From: Methyloversatilis thermotolerans
Lineage (GTDB): Bacteria > Pseudomonadota > Gammaproteobacteria > Burkholderiales > Rhodocyclaceae
DNA length: 64,000 bases
Reading direction: 5' to 3'
Assembly (NCBI RefSeq): GCF_000372885.1
Contig: NZ_KB889967.1
Span: 3,237,430-3,301,429, forward strand
Within the stretch, counting starts at the first letter, position 1. Each line of letters begins with the position of its first letter. Under the pieces are notes generated by a model. That model ran no database searches. It was not told the origin of the DNA and was given only the letters and a program-made list of their open reading frames with translations. Positions 29,747 through 38,869 of this stretch are shown here, piece by piece. A program made the position numbers and the translations under genes.

Positions 29747-30772
29747 ATGGGCCGCATGTTCCGCGTCGCGCTGTGCCTGCTGTGTGCGCTGGCCGCCGGG
29801 TGCGGCAGCCGCGAGCAGGTCGAGCGGCAGGAATCCTTCGTGTTCGGCACCCGTGTCGAAGTGGTGGTGTATGGCGCCGACCGCGCCGTCGCGCGCGAGG
29901 CGCTGGGCGAGGTGCTGCGGGAATTCGACCGGCTGCACCGGCTGTTGCATGCGTGGCAGCCGTCGGAACTGACGCGTATCAACCGGGCCATCGCCGATGG
30001 GCAGGCGGTCGATATCGATGCCGAAATGGCCGCCATCCTGCGCGGCGCACAGACCGAGGCAGCGCGCGGCGAACAACTGTTCAACCCGGCGGCCGGCGCG
30101 CTCATCGCCGCCTGGGGCTTCCATGCCGACGAATTCGTGCCGCACCGTCCCGATCCGGCTTTCCGCGAGCGCTGGCTGGCGGCGCGCCCGAGCATGGCCG
30201 ATATCGATATCGCAGCCAAGCCGGAGGGCGGAGCCCGGCTCACCAGCCGCAACCGTGCGGTGCAGTTCGATCTCGGCGGCTACGCCAAGGGGTATGCGCT
30301 GGATCGCGCGGCCGCGTTGGTGCGCGCGCGTGGCCTGTGCTGTGCGCTCATCAATATCGGTGGCAATGTGATGGCGGTCGGCGCCAAGGGAAGCAAGCCG
30401 TGGCGCATTGCCATCCAGCATCCCCGCAAGCCCGAGGCGCTAGCCACGGTAGAACTGCACGACGGTGAAGCCATCGGTACATCGGGCGACTATCAGCGCT
30501 ACTTCGAGATGGATGGCGAGCGCTACTGCCATCTGATCGACCCGCGCACGGCGGAGCCGGTGCGCCACACGCAGTCGCTCACCGTGCTCATGCCGGCGGC
30601 GCCGGATGCCGGCGCGCGCTCGGATGCGGACAGCAAGCCGCTGTTCATCGTCGGCCGGGAGGGTTGGCATGCGCTGGCGCAGCGCATGGGCGTGGCGATG
30701 GCCCTGCGCGTGGACGTCGATGGATCGATGGACATGACCGATGCGATGAAGGCGCGACTGATCGCGCCGTGA
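29747..30772 (+). CDS. apbE: FAD:protein FMN transferase, lipoprotein
   Basis: 341 residues. The N-terminus ends in a lipobox LAAGC, so it is a periplasmic lipoprotein as usual for ApbE. ESFVFGTRVEVVVYG, FDRLHRLLHAWQPSELTRIN, VQFDLGGYAKGYALDRAA (FAD/Mg site), INIGGNVMAVG and IGTSGDYQRYFEMDGERYCHLIDPRT are the conserved blocks. It attaches FMN covalently to Thr of Nqr/Rnf-type or other flavoproteins; no such target gene is in the window. It starts 1 bp after the gshB stop, an unusual partner. Confidence 0.93.
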   Translation: MGRMFRVALCLLCALAAGCGSREQVERQESFVFGTRVEVVVYGADRAVAREALGEVLREFDRLHRLLHAWQPSELTRINRAIADGQAVDIDAEMAAILRGAQTEAARGEQLFNPAAGALIAAWGFHADEFVPHRPDPAFRERWLAARPSMADIDIAAKPEGGARLTSRNRAVQFDLGGYAKGYALDRAAALVRARGLCCALINIGGNVMAVGAKGSKPWRIAIQHPRKPEALATVELHDGEAIGTSGDYQRYFEMDGERYCHLIDPRTAEPVRHTQSLTVLMPAAPDAGARSDADSKPLFIVGREGWHALAQRMGVAMALRVDVDGSMDMTDAMKARLIAP

Positions 30773-30780
30773 GCATCCGG

Positions 30781-31851
30781 TCAGCCGTCTCCCGGTGTGG
30801 CGGCGGCTTCGATGCGGTTGCGCCCGGCCGCCTTGGCCCGGTAGAGCGCCGCGTCGGCCAGACCGATCAGATGTTCCGCGCCTGGCTGGCGGGCGGTGAA
30901 TGTGCTCAGTCCGACGCTGACCGTGAGTGCCTCGGGTCTGTCCCAGTCGCCGTTCTCGACCCGCCGGCGTATCCGTTCGGCAATCGCGTGCGCACCGCCC
31001 TGATCGGTGTTCGGCAACAGCGCGATGAATTCCTCGCCACCCCAGCGTCCAATGTAATCCGTGCTCCGCGCCGCGTCGGCGATGAGCGAGGCGACCTGCC
31101 TGAGCACCTCGTCCCCGTGAGGATGGCCGTACCGGTCGTTTACCTTCTTGAAGTGATCGACGTCGATCAGGCACAGCGAAAAGGGTAGCCTCAGCCGCTG
31201 CGCGATCGCGCATTCGTGACGGAGTCTGTCCTCGGCCGCCCGGCGGGAGCCGACCCCGGTCAGCGCATCGGTGCTGGCTTCGTTTTCCAGTTCCACGCAC
31301 CGTTGTTCCAGTATTTGCTGCCGCAGGTGAAGTTCGCTCGCCAGCGTGTGCAACTGGTCCAGCCTCAGCACGAGCTGCAGCTGCGCCTGTGCCTGGCGCG
31401 CCAGCGCGCGCAGCAGCTCCTGCTGCGCCGGGTCCAGCTGGCGCGGTCGTCTGTCCATGACGCAGAAAGCACCCAGCGCATGACTATCCGGGCTGTACAG
31501 CGTGGCGCCGGCGTAGAAACGCACGCCATGCGCGCGCGCCAGTTCGGTGTCGGCAAAGCGTTCGTCCAGCGCCAGATCGGGCACGACCATCAGCCCGTCG
31601 CGCGCGACGAGGGTGCGGGCGCACATGGCCTGATCACGCCGGGTGCTGCTGATGCACAGCCCCTGTACCGACTTGAACCACTGCCGGTCGCTGTCGACCA
31701 GGCTCACCAGCGCAATCGGCAGATCGAACAGCGCGCTGGCCAGCCGGGTCAGGTCGTCAAAGGCCTGGCTGGGGGGCGTGTCCAGCACCGCCATCGCCCG
31801 CAGCGCACTCAGCCGTTCATCCTCGCGCTCGGGAATCGGCGCCTGTTTCAT
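30781..31851 (-). CDS. GAF-GGDEF diguanylate cyclase
   Basis: 356 residues from MKQAPIPEREDERLSALRAM. The N-terminal GAF domain (about 5-160) includes SLVDSDRQWFKS. A short coiled linker leads into GGDEF (about 195-350): DALTGVGSRRAAEDRL, LIDVDHFKKVNDRYGH, and the active-site loop GRWGGEEF (GGEEF 271-275). The inhibitory I-site RSTD lies five residues before it (262-265), so product inhibition is expected. Predicted to make c-di-GMP in response to a GAF ligand. Its stop is convergent with apbE. Confidence 0.93.
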   Translation of the reverse strand: MKQAPIPEREDERLSALRAMAVLDTPPSQAFDDLTRLASALFDLPIALVSLVDSDRQWFKSVQGLCISSTRRDQAMCARTLVARDGLMVVPDLALDERFADTELARAHGVRFYAGATLYSPDSHALGAFCVMDRRPRQLDPAQQELLRALARQAQAQLQLVLRLDQLHTLASELHLRQQILEQRCVELENEASTDALTGVGSRRAAEDRLRHECAIAQRLRLPFSLCLIDVDHFKKVNDRYGHPHGDEVLRQVASLIADAARSTDYIGRWGGEEFIALLPNTDQGGAHAIAERIRRRVENGDWDRPEALTVSVGLSTFTARQPGAEHLIGLADAALYRAKAAGRNRIEAAATPGDG

Positions 31852-31969
31852 GGTGTCCCTTCCATGGCTGGCATCAACGTCCGCCCAGCAGCAATCCTGA
31901 ATGCACCGTAGCGAGGCGGAACCCGCTGCCGCGATTCCGGTCTGCGTCGCGAAAGCCTGCGGAGGTGTG

Positions 31970-32140
31970 ATGTCCCATGATCGCAAGACCCCGTTCCGGG
32001 GCAACAAATCCAGTCTGCCGAGCAAGCCCTGCATGGCGTGCGGTCGGCCGATGAGCTGGCGTCGCGCGTGGCGCAACACGTGGGGGCAGGTCAGGTACTG
32101 CTCGCAGGCCTGTCGACGCAAGGGTCGCGCAGATGGCTGA
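31970..32140 (+). CDS. DUF2256 small zinc-ribbon-like protein
   Basis: 56 residues from MSHDRKTPFRGNK, with GGAGGTG 2-9 bp upstream. The conserved pattern is CMACGRPMSWRRAW and YCSQACRRKGR, a four-Cys knuckle. DUF2256 genes are regularly next to cryptochrome/photolyase genes. Here it overlaps the photolyase gene by 8 bp, which implies coupled translation. Role unknown. Confidence 0.88.
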   Translation: MSHDRKTPFRGNKSSLPSKPCMACGRPMSWRRAWRNTWGQVRYCSQACRRKGRADG

Positions 32141-33680
32141 TCCGCGCAATATCGTGCTTGTGCTGGGCGACCAGCTCGATGTTGATTCGACGGCCTTTGC
32201 TGGCTTCGACCCCGGGGCCGACCGCGTACTCATGGTGGAGGCGGCGGGCGAATCGACCCGCATCTGGAGCCATCCTGCCCGCATCGTGCTGTTCCTGTCC
32301 GCGATGCGCCACTTCGCGGCATCGCTGCGCGCGCGCGGCTGGCAGGTCGACTATCGCGCGCTGCCGGGGAGCGGTGAGGGTGGTGACCACCTGCTCGATG
32401 TCATTGAGCACCGGCTGCGGGCGGACATGCCGCAGCGCCTGATCGTCGTGGAGCCGGGCGAGTGGTGGCTGGAACAGGGCCTGCGCGACATGTGCGGGCG
32501 CCTCGGGCTGGCGCTGGATCTGCGCGAGGACCTGCACTTCATGATCGGGCGCGGCGACTTCGCGCGCTGGGCCGCCCGCTACAGGCAGCCGCGCATGGAA
32601 TTCTTCTACCGCATGATGCGCGAGCGCCATGGCGTGCTGATGGAGGATGGAGAGCCGGTCGGCGGGCGCTGGAACTTCGATGCCGACAATCGCAGCGGCT
32701 TCGGGCGCCGTGGTCCGGGTCCGGTGCCGCCGCCGCGCCGCTTTACGCCTGATGCGCTGACGCGGCGGGTCATGGACGAGGTGTCGGCGCGTTTCGCCGG
32801 CCACCCCGGATCGGCGGTCGATTTCGACTGGCCGGTCACGCGTGTGGATGCGCTGCAGGCGCTGGAGGACTTCATCGCCCATCGCCTGGATCTGTTCGGC
32901 CCGCACCAGGACGCGATGTGGACCGGGCAGCCGTGGCTGTGGCATGCGCGGCTCAGCGCCGCGATGAACCTCAAGCTGTTGTCTCCGCGCGAAGTGATCG
33001 ATGCGGCGCTCGCCGCCTGGCGCGAGCGAAACCTCCCCTTGCAGTCGGTCGAGGGCTTCGTGCGCCAGGTGCTGGGCTGGCGCGAGTTCGTCCGCGGCAT
33101 GTACTGGCTGGACATGCCGGCACTGCGCGAAGCCAATCATTATGGCCACACGCGCGCGCTGCCGCGCTGGTACTGGACCGGCGACACCGGCATGGCCTGC
33201 ATGAAGGCGGTCGTCGGCCAGACGCTCCGCCATGGCTACGCCCACCATATCCAGCGCCTCATGGTGACCGGCCAGTTCGCGCTGCTGGCCGGCATCGACC
33301 CGAAGCAGGTCGAGGACTGGTATCTCGCGGTCTACGTGGATGCGGTGGAATGGGTGGAACTGCCCAACGTGGCCGGCATGACGCTGTACGCCAATGGCGG
33401 CCGCTTCACCAGCAAGCCCTATGTCGCCAGCGGCGCCTACATCCAGCGCATGAGCAACTACTGCGACGGTTGCCGCTACCGTCCGACGCTGCGCAGCGGT
33501 GATGCGGCCTGCCCGGTCACCGTGCTGTACTGGCATTTCGTCGATCGCAACGAAGCCAGCCTGGCGGCCAACCCGCGCACCGCCCTGATGGCGAAGAATC
33601 TCGCCAGACTGGGCGATGCCGAGCGCGCGGCTGTGCGCGACAAGGCTGGCGAACTGCTGCAGAATCTGGACAGGCTGTGA
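32133..33680 (+). CDS. iron-sulfur bacterial cryptochrome/photolyase (FeS-BCP, CryPro/PhrB type)
   Basis: 515 residues. The N-terminal alpha/beta antenna domain begins IVLVLGDQLDVDSTAF, and the C-terminal FAD helical domain includes QVLGWREFVRGMYW and HIQRLMVTGQFALLAGIDPKQVEDWYLA (read in parts). Four cysteines, C356 (GMACMKA), C444 and C447 (NYCDGCRY) and C460 (AACPVT), keep the spacing I recall for the [4Fe-4S] ligands of Agrobacterium PhrB (C350, C438, C441, C454). This group repairs (6-4) photoproducts with FAD and a lumazine antenna. Coupled to DUF2256. Confidence 0.92.
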   Translation: MADPRNIVLVLGDQLDVDSTAFAGFDPGADRVLMVEAAGESTRIWSHPARIVLFLSAMRHFAASLRARGWQVDYRALPGSGEGGDHLLDVIEHRLRADMPQRLIVVEPGEWWLEQGLRDMCGRLGLALDLREDLHFMIGRGDFARWAARYRQPRMEFFYRMMRERHGVLMEDGEPVGGRWNFDADNRSGFGRRGPGPVPPPRRFTPDALTRRVMDEVSARFAGHPGSAVDFDWPVTRVDALQALEDFIAHRLDLFGPHQDAMWTGQPWLWHARLSAAMNLKLLSPREVIDAALAAWRERNLPLQSVEGFVRQVLGWREFVRGMYWLDMPALREANHYGHTRALPRWYWTGDTGMACMKAVVGQTLRHGYAHHIQRLMVTGQFALLAGIDPKQVEDWYLAVYVDAVEWVELPNVAGMTLYANGGRFTSKPYVASGAYIQRMSNYCDGCRYRPTLRSGDAACPVTVLYWHFVDRNEASLAANPRTALMAKNLARLGDAERAAVRDKAGELLQNLDRL

Positions 33681-33800
33681 CGCGAGCACGACGCCTGCGT
33701 CGCAGCGGCGGCGCCTCACATGCGCGCTTACATTCGTTTTCCGGCGGATTTTGCTGCTGTGCGCCAAGACTGACGGTCGCCTCGGGTAAAATCGGGCGCC

Positions 33801-34244
33801 ATGACCTCTCCTGCGCAGGACGCGCCGGTGTTCCGCTGGCCGGTGCGCGTCTATTACGAAGACACCGACAGCTTCGGCGTGGTCTATTACGCGAACTATC
33901 TGCGTTTCCTTGAGCGCGCGCGCACCGAATGGCTGCGCGCGCTCGGTGTCGACCAGGTTGAGCTGGCAGGACAGGGCATAGGTTTCGTCGTGCGCACGGT
34001 GCAGTGCACTTATTTCAAGCCCGCGCGTTTCAACGATGCACTGGAGGTGCGCAGCATCGTCCGGGCGAACCGGCGCAGCGTGCTGGATTTCGAACAGCAG
34101 GTGTTCCGCGGCGAGGAACTGCTGCTCGAGGGCACGGTCGGCGTGGTCTGCATCGATGCAGCCACGCTCAGGCCGATCGCCGTGCCGGCAGCGCTGCGCG
34201 AACGTCTGCATCCCCACATCCAACCCGTCCGCACACATTCATGA
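33801..34244 (+). CDS. ybgC: Tol-Pal system acyl-CoA thioesterase YbgC
   Basis: 147 residues, hot-dog fold. The 4-hydroxybenzoyl-CoA thioesterase signature is [20 protein letters not shown] with the catalytic Asp. First gene of the Tol-Pal operon; its stop overlaps the tolQ start (ATGA). A -10-like TAAAAT lies 8 bp before the ATG without a clear -35. Confidence 0.94.
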   Translation: MTSPAQDAPVFRWPVRVYYEDTDSFGVVYYANYLRFLERARTEWLRALGVDQVELAGQGIGFVVRTVQCTYFKPARFNDALEVRSIVRANRRSVLDFEQQVFRGEELLLEGTVGVVCIDAATLRPIAVPAALRERLHPHIQPVRTHS

Positions 34245-34918
34245 ACGTCACCGAAGACCTTTCCATCATTTCGCTTGTCGCGCACGCCAGCCTGCTGGTG
34301 CAGCTGGTGATGGGCCTGCTGCTGGCCATTTCGTTCATCAGCTGGTACTGGATCTTCCGCAAGTTCTTCGCGATCCGCGATGCGCGGCTGCGTACCGACA
34401 AGTTCGAGCTCGAGTTCTGGTCCGGCGGTGACCTGAATGCGCTGTTCCAGAGTGCGGCGAACGACCGTCACAACGCGGGTGGCATGGAGCGCATCTTCGA
34501 AGCCGGCTATCGTGAATTCACCAAGCTGCGCGCGCGTCCCAATCTCGATGCGGCCACCATTGTCGATGGCGCGCGACGCGCGATGCGGGCGACCTACCAG
34601 CGCGAAGTGGACGAACTGGAATCGCACACCGCCTTCCTGGCATCCACCGGTTCGGTCAGCCCCTACATCGGTCTGTTCGGCACCGTGTGGGGCATCATGA
34701 ATGCCTTCCGCGGACTGTCCAATGTCGGCCAGGCGACGCTGAGCCATGTGGCGCCCGGCATCGCCGAGGCACTGGTCGCCACCGCCATCGGCCTGTTTGC
34801 CGCCATTCCCGCGGTGGTGGCCTACAACCGCTTCGCGCACGACATCGACCGCATTTCCATCCGCTGGGAAAGCTTCATGGAGGAGTTTTCCAACATCCTG
34901 CAGCGCCAGACCCGGTAA
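34241..34918 (+). CDS. tolQ: Tol-Pal system proton channel subunit TolQ
   Basis: 225 residues from [21 protein letters not shown]. Three membrane helices (about 15-37, 130-150, 165-190). The conserved segment [21 protein letters not shown] lies in TM2, and [23 protein letters not shown] in TM3. With TolR it uses the proton motive force to energise TolA during outer-membrane constriction. Confidence 0.95.
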   Translation: MNVTEDLSIISLVAHASLLVQLVMGLLLAISFISWYWIFRKFFAIRDARLRTDKFELEFWSGGDLNALFQSAANDRHNAGGMERIFEAGYREFTKLRARPNLDAATIVDGARRAMRATYQREVDELESHTAFLASTGSVSPYIGLFGTVWGIMNAFRGLSNVGQATLSHVAPGIAEALVATAIGLFAAIPAVVAYNRFAHDIDRISIRWESFMEEFSNILQRQTR

Positions 34919-34924
34919 GCCACC

Positions 34925-35350
34925 ATGAGAAGACAGCGCCGCATGATGAACCAGATCAACGTCGTGCCCTATATCGACGTGATGCTGGTGCTGCTCGTCA
35001 TCTTCATGGTGGCGCCGCAGGCTACGCCGACCGGCAGCATCGAGCTGCCCAGCGTCGGCAAGTCGTCGCAGACGCCGGCTCAGCCTATCGAGGTGATCGT
35101 CAAGGCGGACGGCAAGCTGGCGCTGCGCGACCGCGATCGCGGCAGCAAGGAAACCGCGGTGAGCCGCGACAGCCTGGTCGAGCGCCTGCGCGAGATGCAG
35201 GGTGACGCCCCGCGCAACATCGTGGTGGCCGGTGACAAGGCCGCGCGCTACGAGGACATCCTGCGCGTGATGGATGCGCTGCAGAACAATGGATTCACCC
35301 GCATCGGCCTGCTGGTGCAGACCGGCCAGCCGACAGGGCCCGCGCGCTGA
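34925..35350 (+). CDS. tolR: Tol-Pal system proton channel subunit TolR
   Basis: 141 residues. Single N-terminal helix with the essential Asp: INVVPYIDVMLVLLVIFMVA. The periplasmic domain shows VIVKADGKLALRD and the C-terminal ALQNNGFTRIGLLVQ. The stop and tolA start share one base (TGATG). Confidence 0.95.
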   Translation: MRRQRRMMNQINVVPYIDVMLVLLVIFMVAPQATPTGSIELPSVGKSSQTPAQPIEVIVKADGKLALRDRDRGSKETAVSRDSLVERLREMQGDAPRNIVVAGDKAARYEDILRVMDALQNNGFTRIGLLVQTGQPTGPAR

Positions 35351-36189
35351 TGCACGACTTCGCGCTGAAACGGCCGCAACCGGGTAAATGGCAGTCCGCC
35401 GCGCTGGCGGTCGGCATGCATGTGCTGCTCGGCCTTTTCCTGTACTACAGCGTGAGCTGGCAGACCCGCAAGCCTGCGGCAGTGCAGGTCGAACTGGTGG
35501 GCAGCCTGCCGCCAGTCGAGGCGCCCGCGCCAGCCCCGGTGCCGCCTCCGCCGGAGCCGGCAATCGAGAAGCGGCCGGAGCCGGTGGTCGAACCGCCGCC
35601 GCCTCCGCCGCCCAAGCCGGATATCGTCATCAAGGAGCCTGCCAAGGTCAAGCCCGAGCCCAAGGTTGAAAAACGGCCCGAACCCAGGGTCGAGAAGAAA
35701 CCGGAACCGAAGCCGGAACCCAAGGTCGAGAAAAAGCCGGAGGCGAAGGCGCCCGTGCCGCCCCGACCGGATCCGCGCATCGAACAGGCGCTGCAGGAAA
35801 AGCTGATGAAGGAGTCGCTCGCGCGCGAGAACGCAGAGCAGATGCGCCGCCAGGCGGCGCAGGAAGCCGACCTGATCGCCCGGCTTGCCGCCGATGGCGC
35901 GCGCAGCAAGGCGCGCGACAGCTGGGCCGGCCGCATCAGCGCCAAGGTGCGCGGCAATCTGGTGCTGCCGCCGGGCGTGAGCGGCCAGCCCGAGGCGCTG
36001 GTGTCGATTTCGCTGTTGCCGGATGGTTCGGTGGTCGGCGAGCCGCGCATGAAGCGATCGACCGGCAATGCTGCGCTTGATGCGGCGATACTGCGTGCCA
36101 TCGTCAAGTCGTCGCCGCTGCCCAAGCCGGAGGACCCAGCGGCTTTCGAGCGCAATGTCGAACTCATTTTCAGGCCGCTTGAACCTTAG
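35350..36189 (+). CDS. tolA: Tol-Pal system protein TolA (TonB-like C-terminus)
   Basis: 279 residues. One N-terminal helix (about 18-38) anchors it in the inner membrane. A long Pro/Lys/Glu-rich stretch with repeated KPEPKVEKRPEP-type units (about 55-140) and a charged helix (about 140-200) span the periplasm. The C-terminal domain III (about 200-279: DSWAGRISAKVRGNLVLPPG, SLLPDGSVVGEPRMKRSTGN) is TonB_C-like. Shorter than E. coli TolA (421), mainly in domain II. Confidence 0.92.
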   Translation: MHDFALKRPQPGKWQSAALAVGMHVLLGLFLYYSVSWQTRKPAAVQVELVGSLPPVEAPAPAPVPPPPEPAIEKRPEPVVEPPPPPPPKPDIVIKEPAKVKPEPKVEKRPEPRVEKKPEPKPEPKVEKKPEAKAPVPPRPDPRIEQALQEKLMKESLARENAEQMRRQAAQEADLIARLAADGARSKARDSWAGRISAKVRGNLVLPPGVSGQPEALVSISLLPDGSVVGEPRMKRSTGNAALDAAILRAIVKSSPLPKPEDPAAFERNVELIFRPLEP

Positions 36190-36222
36190 GCGGAACCGAT
36201 GGACATTCAGGGAAGGGATTCG

Positions 36223-37497
36223 ATGATCAAGCATTTCAGATGGCTGCTGGCTGCATGTCTGTTCGTCGCGCACGGCGCCTGGGCCCAGCTTACGGTCGAA
36301 ATCACCGGCGCCGGCGCCAACCGCATTCCGGTGGCCATCGCCAATTTCGCCGGCGAAGGCCTGCTGCCGCAGGCCCTCACCGGCATCGTGCGCGCCGACC
36401 TCGAACGCAGCGGGCTGTTCAAGCTGGTCGACCCGGGCCCGGCACAGGTGGCCGAGAATGCCGCGGTGGATCTGACTCAGTGGAAGGAGCGCGGCGCCGA
36501 TGCGCTCGCGCTGGCCAGCATCGTGCCGGCCCCCGGCGGTCGCTACGAAATCCGCATGCGCCTGTATGACATCGCGCGGCAGGGCAAGCCGGACGGCATG
36601 ATTTTCGTGTTTGCATCGGCCACCATGCGCGAGACCGGCCATCGCATTGCCGATTTCATCTACGAGAAGCTCACCGGCGAGAAGGGGGTGTTCTCGACCC
36701 GCATCGCCTACGTGAGCAAGAGCGCCGGTCGTTACGAACTGAAGGTGGATGACGCCGACGGGCAGAATCCGCGCATCGCGCTGCGCTCGACCGAGCCCAT
36801 CATTTCGCCCGCCTGGTCGCCGGATGGCACACGCCTGGCCTATGTGTCCTTCCAGGCCAAGAAGCCCATCATCTACGTACATTCGCTGGCCACCGGCGTG
36901 CAGACCGTGGTGGCCAACTTCAAGGGTTCGAATTCGGCGCCGGCCTGGGCGCCGGACGGCAAGAGGCTGGCGGTCGTGCTGACCAAGGATGGTTCCTCGC
37001 AGCTCTACACCATCAATGTCGATGGCAGCGGTCTCACCCGCGTGGCCAGTTCCAGCGCGATCGACACCGAGCCCCAGTTCTCGCCCGATGGCGCCCATAT
37101 CTATTTCACGTCCGACCGCGGCGGCAGCCCGCAGATCTATCGCGTGCCCTCCGGCGGCGGCAATGCCGAGCGCGTCACCTTCGAAGGTGGCTACAACGTG
37201 ACGCCGCGCCTGTCGCCAGACGGCAAGACGCTGGCCTACGTCACCCGCAATGGCGGCCGTTTCCAGATCGCCGTGATGGACCTGGCGACGCGTCAGACCC
37301 AGATACTGACCGAATCGTCGCGCGACGAATCGCCGTCCTTCGCACCGAATGGCCGCATGATCCTGTATGCATCGGAAATCGGCGGTCGGGGCGTGCTGTC
37401 GGCGGTATCGGCCGATGGCCGCGTCAAGCAGAAACTGTCGGGATCGGCGGGCGGCGATGTCCGCGAGCCGGCCTGGGGTCCGTTCAATCAACCTTGA
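36223..37497 (+). CDS. tolB: Tol-Pal system beta-propeller protein TolB
   Basis: 424 residues. The start was placed at MIKHFRWLLAACLFVAHGAWA (36223) because it gives a direct signal peptide and has GGAAGG upstream; an in-frame ATG at 36199 adds 8 residues. The N-terminal alpha/beta domain (about 22-160) is followed by a six-bladed propeller with repeats such as PAWSPDGTRLAYVSF, PAWAPDGKRLAVVLT, PQFSPDGAHIYFTSDRGG and PRLSPDGKTLAYVTR. Periplasmic partner of Pal. Confidence 0.96.
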   Translation: MIKHFRWLLAACLFVAHGAWAQLTVEITGAGANRIPVAIANFAGEGLLPQALTGIVRADLERSGLFKLVDPGPAQVAENAAVDLTQWKERGADALALASIVPAPGGRYEIRMRLYDIARQGKPDGMIFVFASATMRETGHRIADFIYEKLTGEKGVFSTRIAYVSKSAGRYELKVDDADGQNPRIALRSTEPIISPAWSPDGTRLAYVSFQAKKPIIYVHSLATGVQTVVANFKGSNSAPAWAPDGKRLAVVLTKDGSSQLYTINVDGSGLTRVASSSAIDTEPQFSPDGAHIYFTSDRGGSPQIYRVPSGGGNAERVTFEGGYNVTPRLSPDGKTLAYVTRNGGRFQIAVMDLATRQTQILTESSRDESPSFAPNGRMILYASEIGGRGVLSAVSADGRVKQKLSGSAGGDVREPAWGPFNQP

Positions 37498-37544
37498 TCA
37501 CCAGCCGACGCACTGTCGGCACTTCCTCGGAGAGGCCTTTCATC

Positions 37545-38105
37545 ATGCGCACCACCACCAAGCTTACGATCGCTGCACTGACGCTGGCCGTGCTGGCCGG
37601 CTGCTCGTCCACCGGCCCGGAACAGCCGGCCGCTCCGACCGAAGACAAGAGCCCGGCGACGCCGTCCGGTCCGACCGGCAGCGCGGTCCAGCCGTCCCAA
37701 GTCACCGGCAAGCAGATGACGCCGGAAGAAGCCCTGCTGGCATCGCTGAAGGACCCGAACAGCCCGCTGTCCAAGCGCATCATCTATTTCGACTACGACA
37801 GCTACGCGATCAAGGACAGCTATGCCAGCCTGATTTCGGCGCATGCCAAGTTCCTGGTCGCCAACCCGAAGTTCAGGATGCTCATCCAGGGCAATACCGA
37901 CGAGCGCGGCTCGCGTGAGTACAACCTCGCGCTGGGCCAGAAGCGCGCCGAGGCGGTCAAGCGTGCACTCATGCTGCTGGGCGTGAACGAGGCGCAGCTC
38001 GAAGCGGTGAGCCTGGGCGAGGAAAAGCCGCGCGCATCCGGCACCGATGAAGAGTCCTACGCCGAGAACCGCCGTTCGGAAATCCTCTATTCGGGTGAAT
38101 ACTGA
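37545..38105 (+). CDS. pal: peptidoglycan-associated lipoprotein Pal
   Basis: 186 residues. The signal peptide ends in the lipobox VLAGC. A short Pro/Ala-rich linker is followed by an OmpA-like peptidoglycan-binding domain (about 80-186): IIYFDYDSYAIKDSY, IQGNTDERGSREYNLALGQK, and YAENRRSEILY. Anchors the outer membrane to peptidoglycan and binds TolB. Its stop shares one base with cpoB. Confidence 0.96.
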   Translation: MRTTTKLTIAALTLAVLAGCSSTGPEQPAAPTEDKSPATPSGPTGSAVQPSQVTGKQMTPEEALLASLKDPNSPLSKRIIYFDYDSYAIKDSYASLISAHAKFLVANPKFRMLIQGNTDERGSREYNLALGQKRAEAVKRALMLLGVNEAQLEAVSLGEEKPRASGTDEESYAENRRSEILYSGEY

Positions 38106-38869
38106 TGTCGGCCCGCACCGGTGTCGCGGCTGCGCTCGCCGCGCTGTTTCTGGTCGCGGCGCCGGCGCGGGCTGCGCTGTTCGATGACGAGGTCGCGCGC
38201 CAGCGCATCGAGGACCTGCGCGCCGAGACGAAGAACCGGCTCGGCAAGCTGGATGGCCAGGTCGAGCAGGCGCAGCGCGTGCAGATCGACCTGAACAACC
38301 AGATCGAGGCGCTGAAGGGTGAAATCGCCAAACTGAGGGGCCAGGTCGAGGTGCTCACCTACGAGCTGGAAGCCGCTACCAAGCGGCAGAAGGACTTCTA
38401 TCTGGACCTGGACAACCGGCTGCGCGCGGTCGAGAGCACTGCCGCCGCGGCGGCGGCCCAGCCGGCTCAGCCCGCAGTCGATCCCGCCGCGGAATCGCGC
38501 GATTACGAGGCGGCGCTGAACCTGCTCAAGGGGGGCAAGTACGCCGAGGCCCAGGTGGCGTTCGAGAGCTTCATCAAGACCTGGCCGGCGAGCAGCTTCC
38601 TGCCGGCGGCCCATTACTGGGCGGCCAGCGCCGCGTTCCAGACCAAGGCCTATTCGCGGGCCGCCGAACTGTACCGGCAGGTGCAGGTGCAGTGGCCGGA
38701 TGACGCGCGGGCGCCGGAGGCGCTGCTGGGTCTGGCCAACACGCAGCAGGTTCAGGGCGACGTCAAGGGCGCGAAGAAGACGCTGGATACCGTGGTGGCC
38801 CAGTATCCCGGCACTTCTTCGGCAGATACCGCGCGCCAGCGGCTCAAGCAGATGGCGCAGAAGAAGTGA
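38105..38869 (+). CDS. cpoB: cell division coordinator CpoB (YbgF)
   Basis: 254 residues. Signal peptide (ends near APARAALF), an N-terminal trimerising coiled coil (about 25-110, many Gln/Leu heptads: [20 protein letters not shown]) and C-terminal TPR repeats (about 130-250: [57 protein letters not shown]). Periplasmic; coordinates Tol with PBP1B at division. The stop overlaps the queC GTG start (GTGA). Confidence 0.93.
   Translation: MSARTGVAAALAALFLVAAPARAALFDDEVARQRIEDLRAETKNRLGKLDGQVEQAQRVQIDLNNQIEALKGEIAKLRGQVEVLTYELEAATKRQKDFYLDLDNRLRAVESTAAAAAAQPAQPAVDPAAESRDYEAALNLLKGGKYAEAQVAFESFIKTWPASSFLPAAHYWAASAAFQTKAYSRAAELYRQVQVQWPDDARAPEALLGLANTQQVQGDVKGAKKTLDTVVAQYPGTSSADTARQRLKQMAQKK

Noticed and set aside
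35560-35770. Repetitive Pro/Lys/Glu codons as a tandem repeat or mobile sequence
   Set aside because: This is the normal periplasmic linker of TolA.
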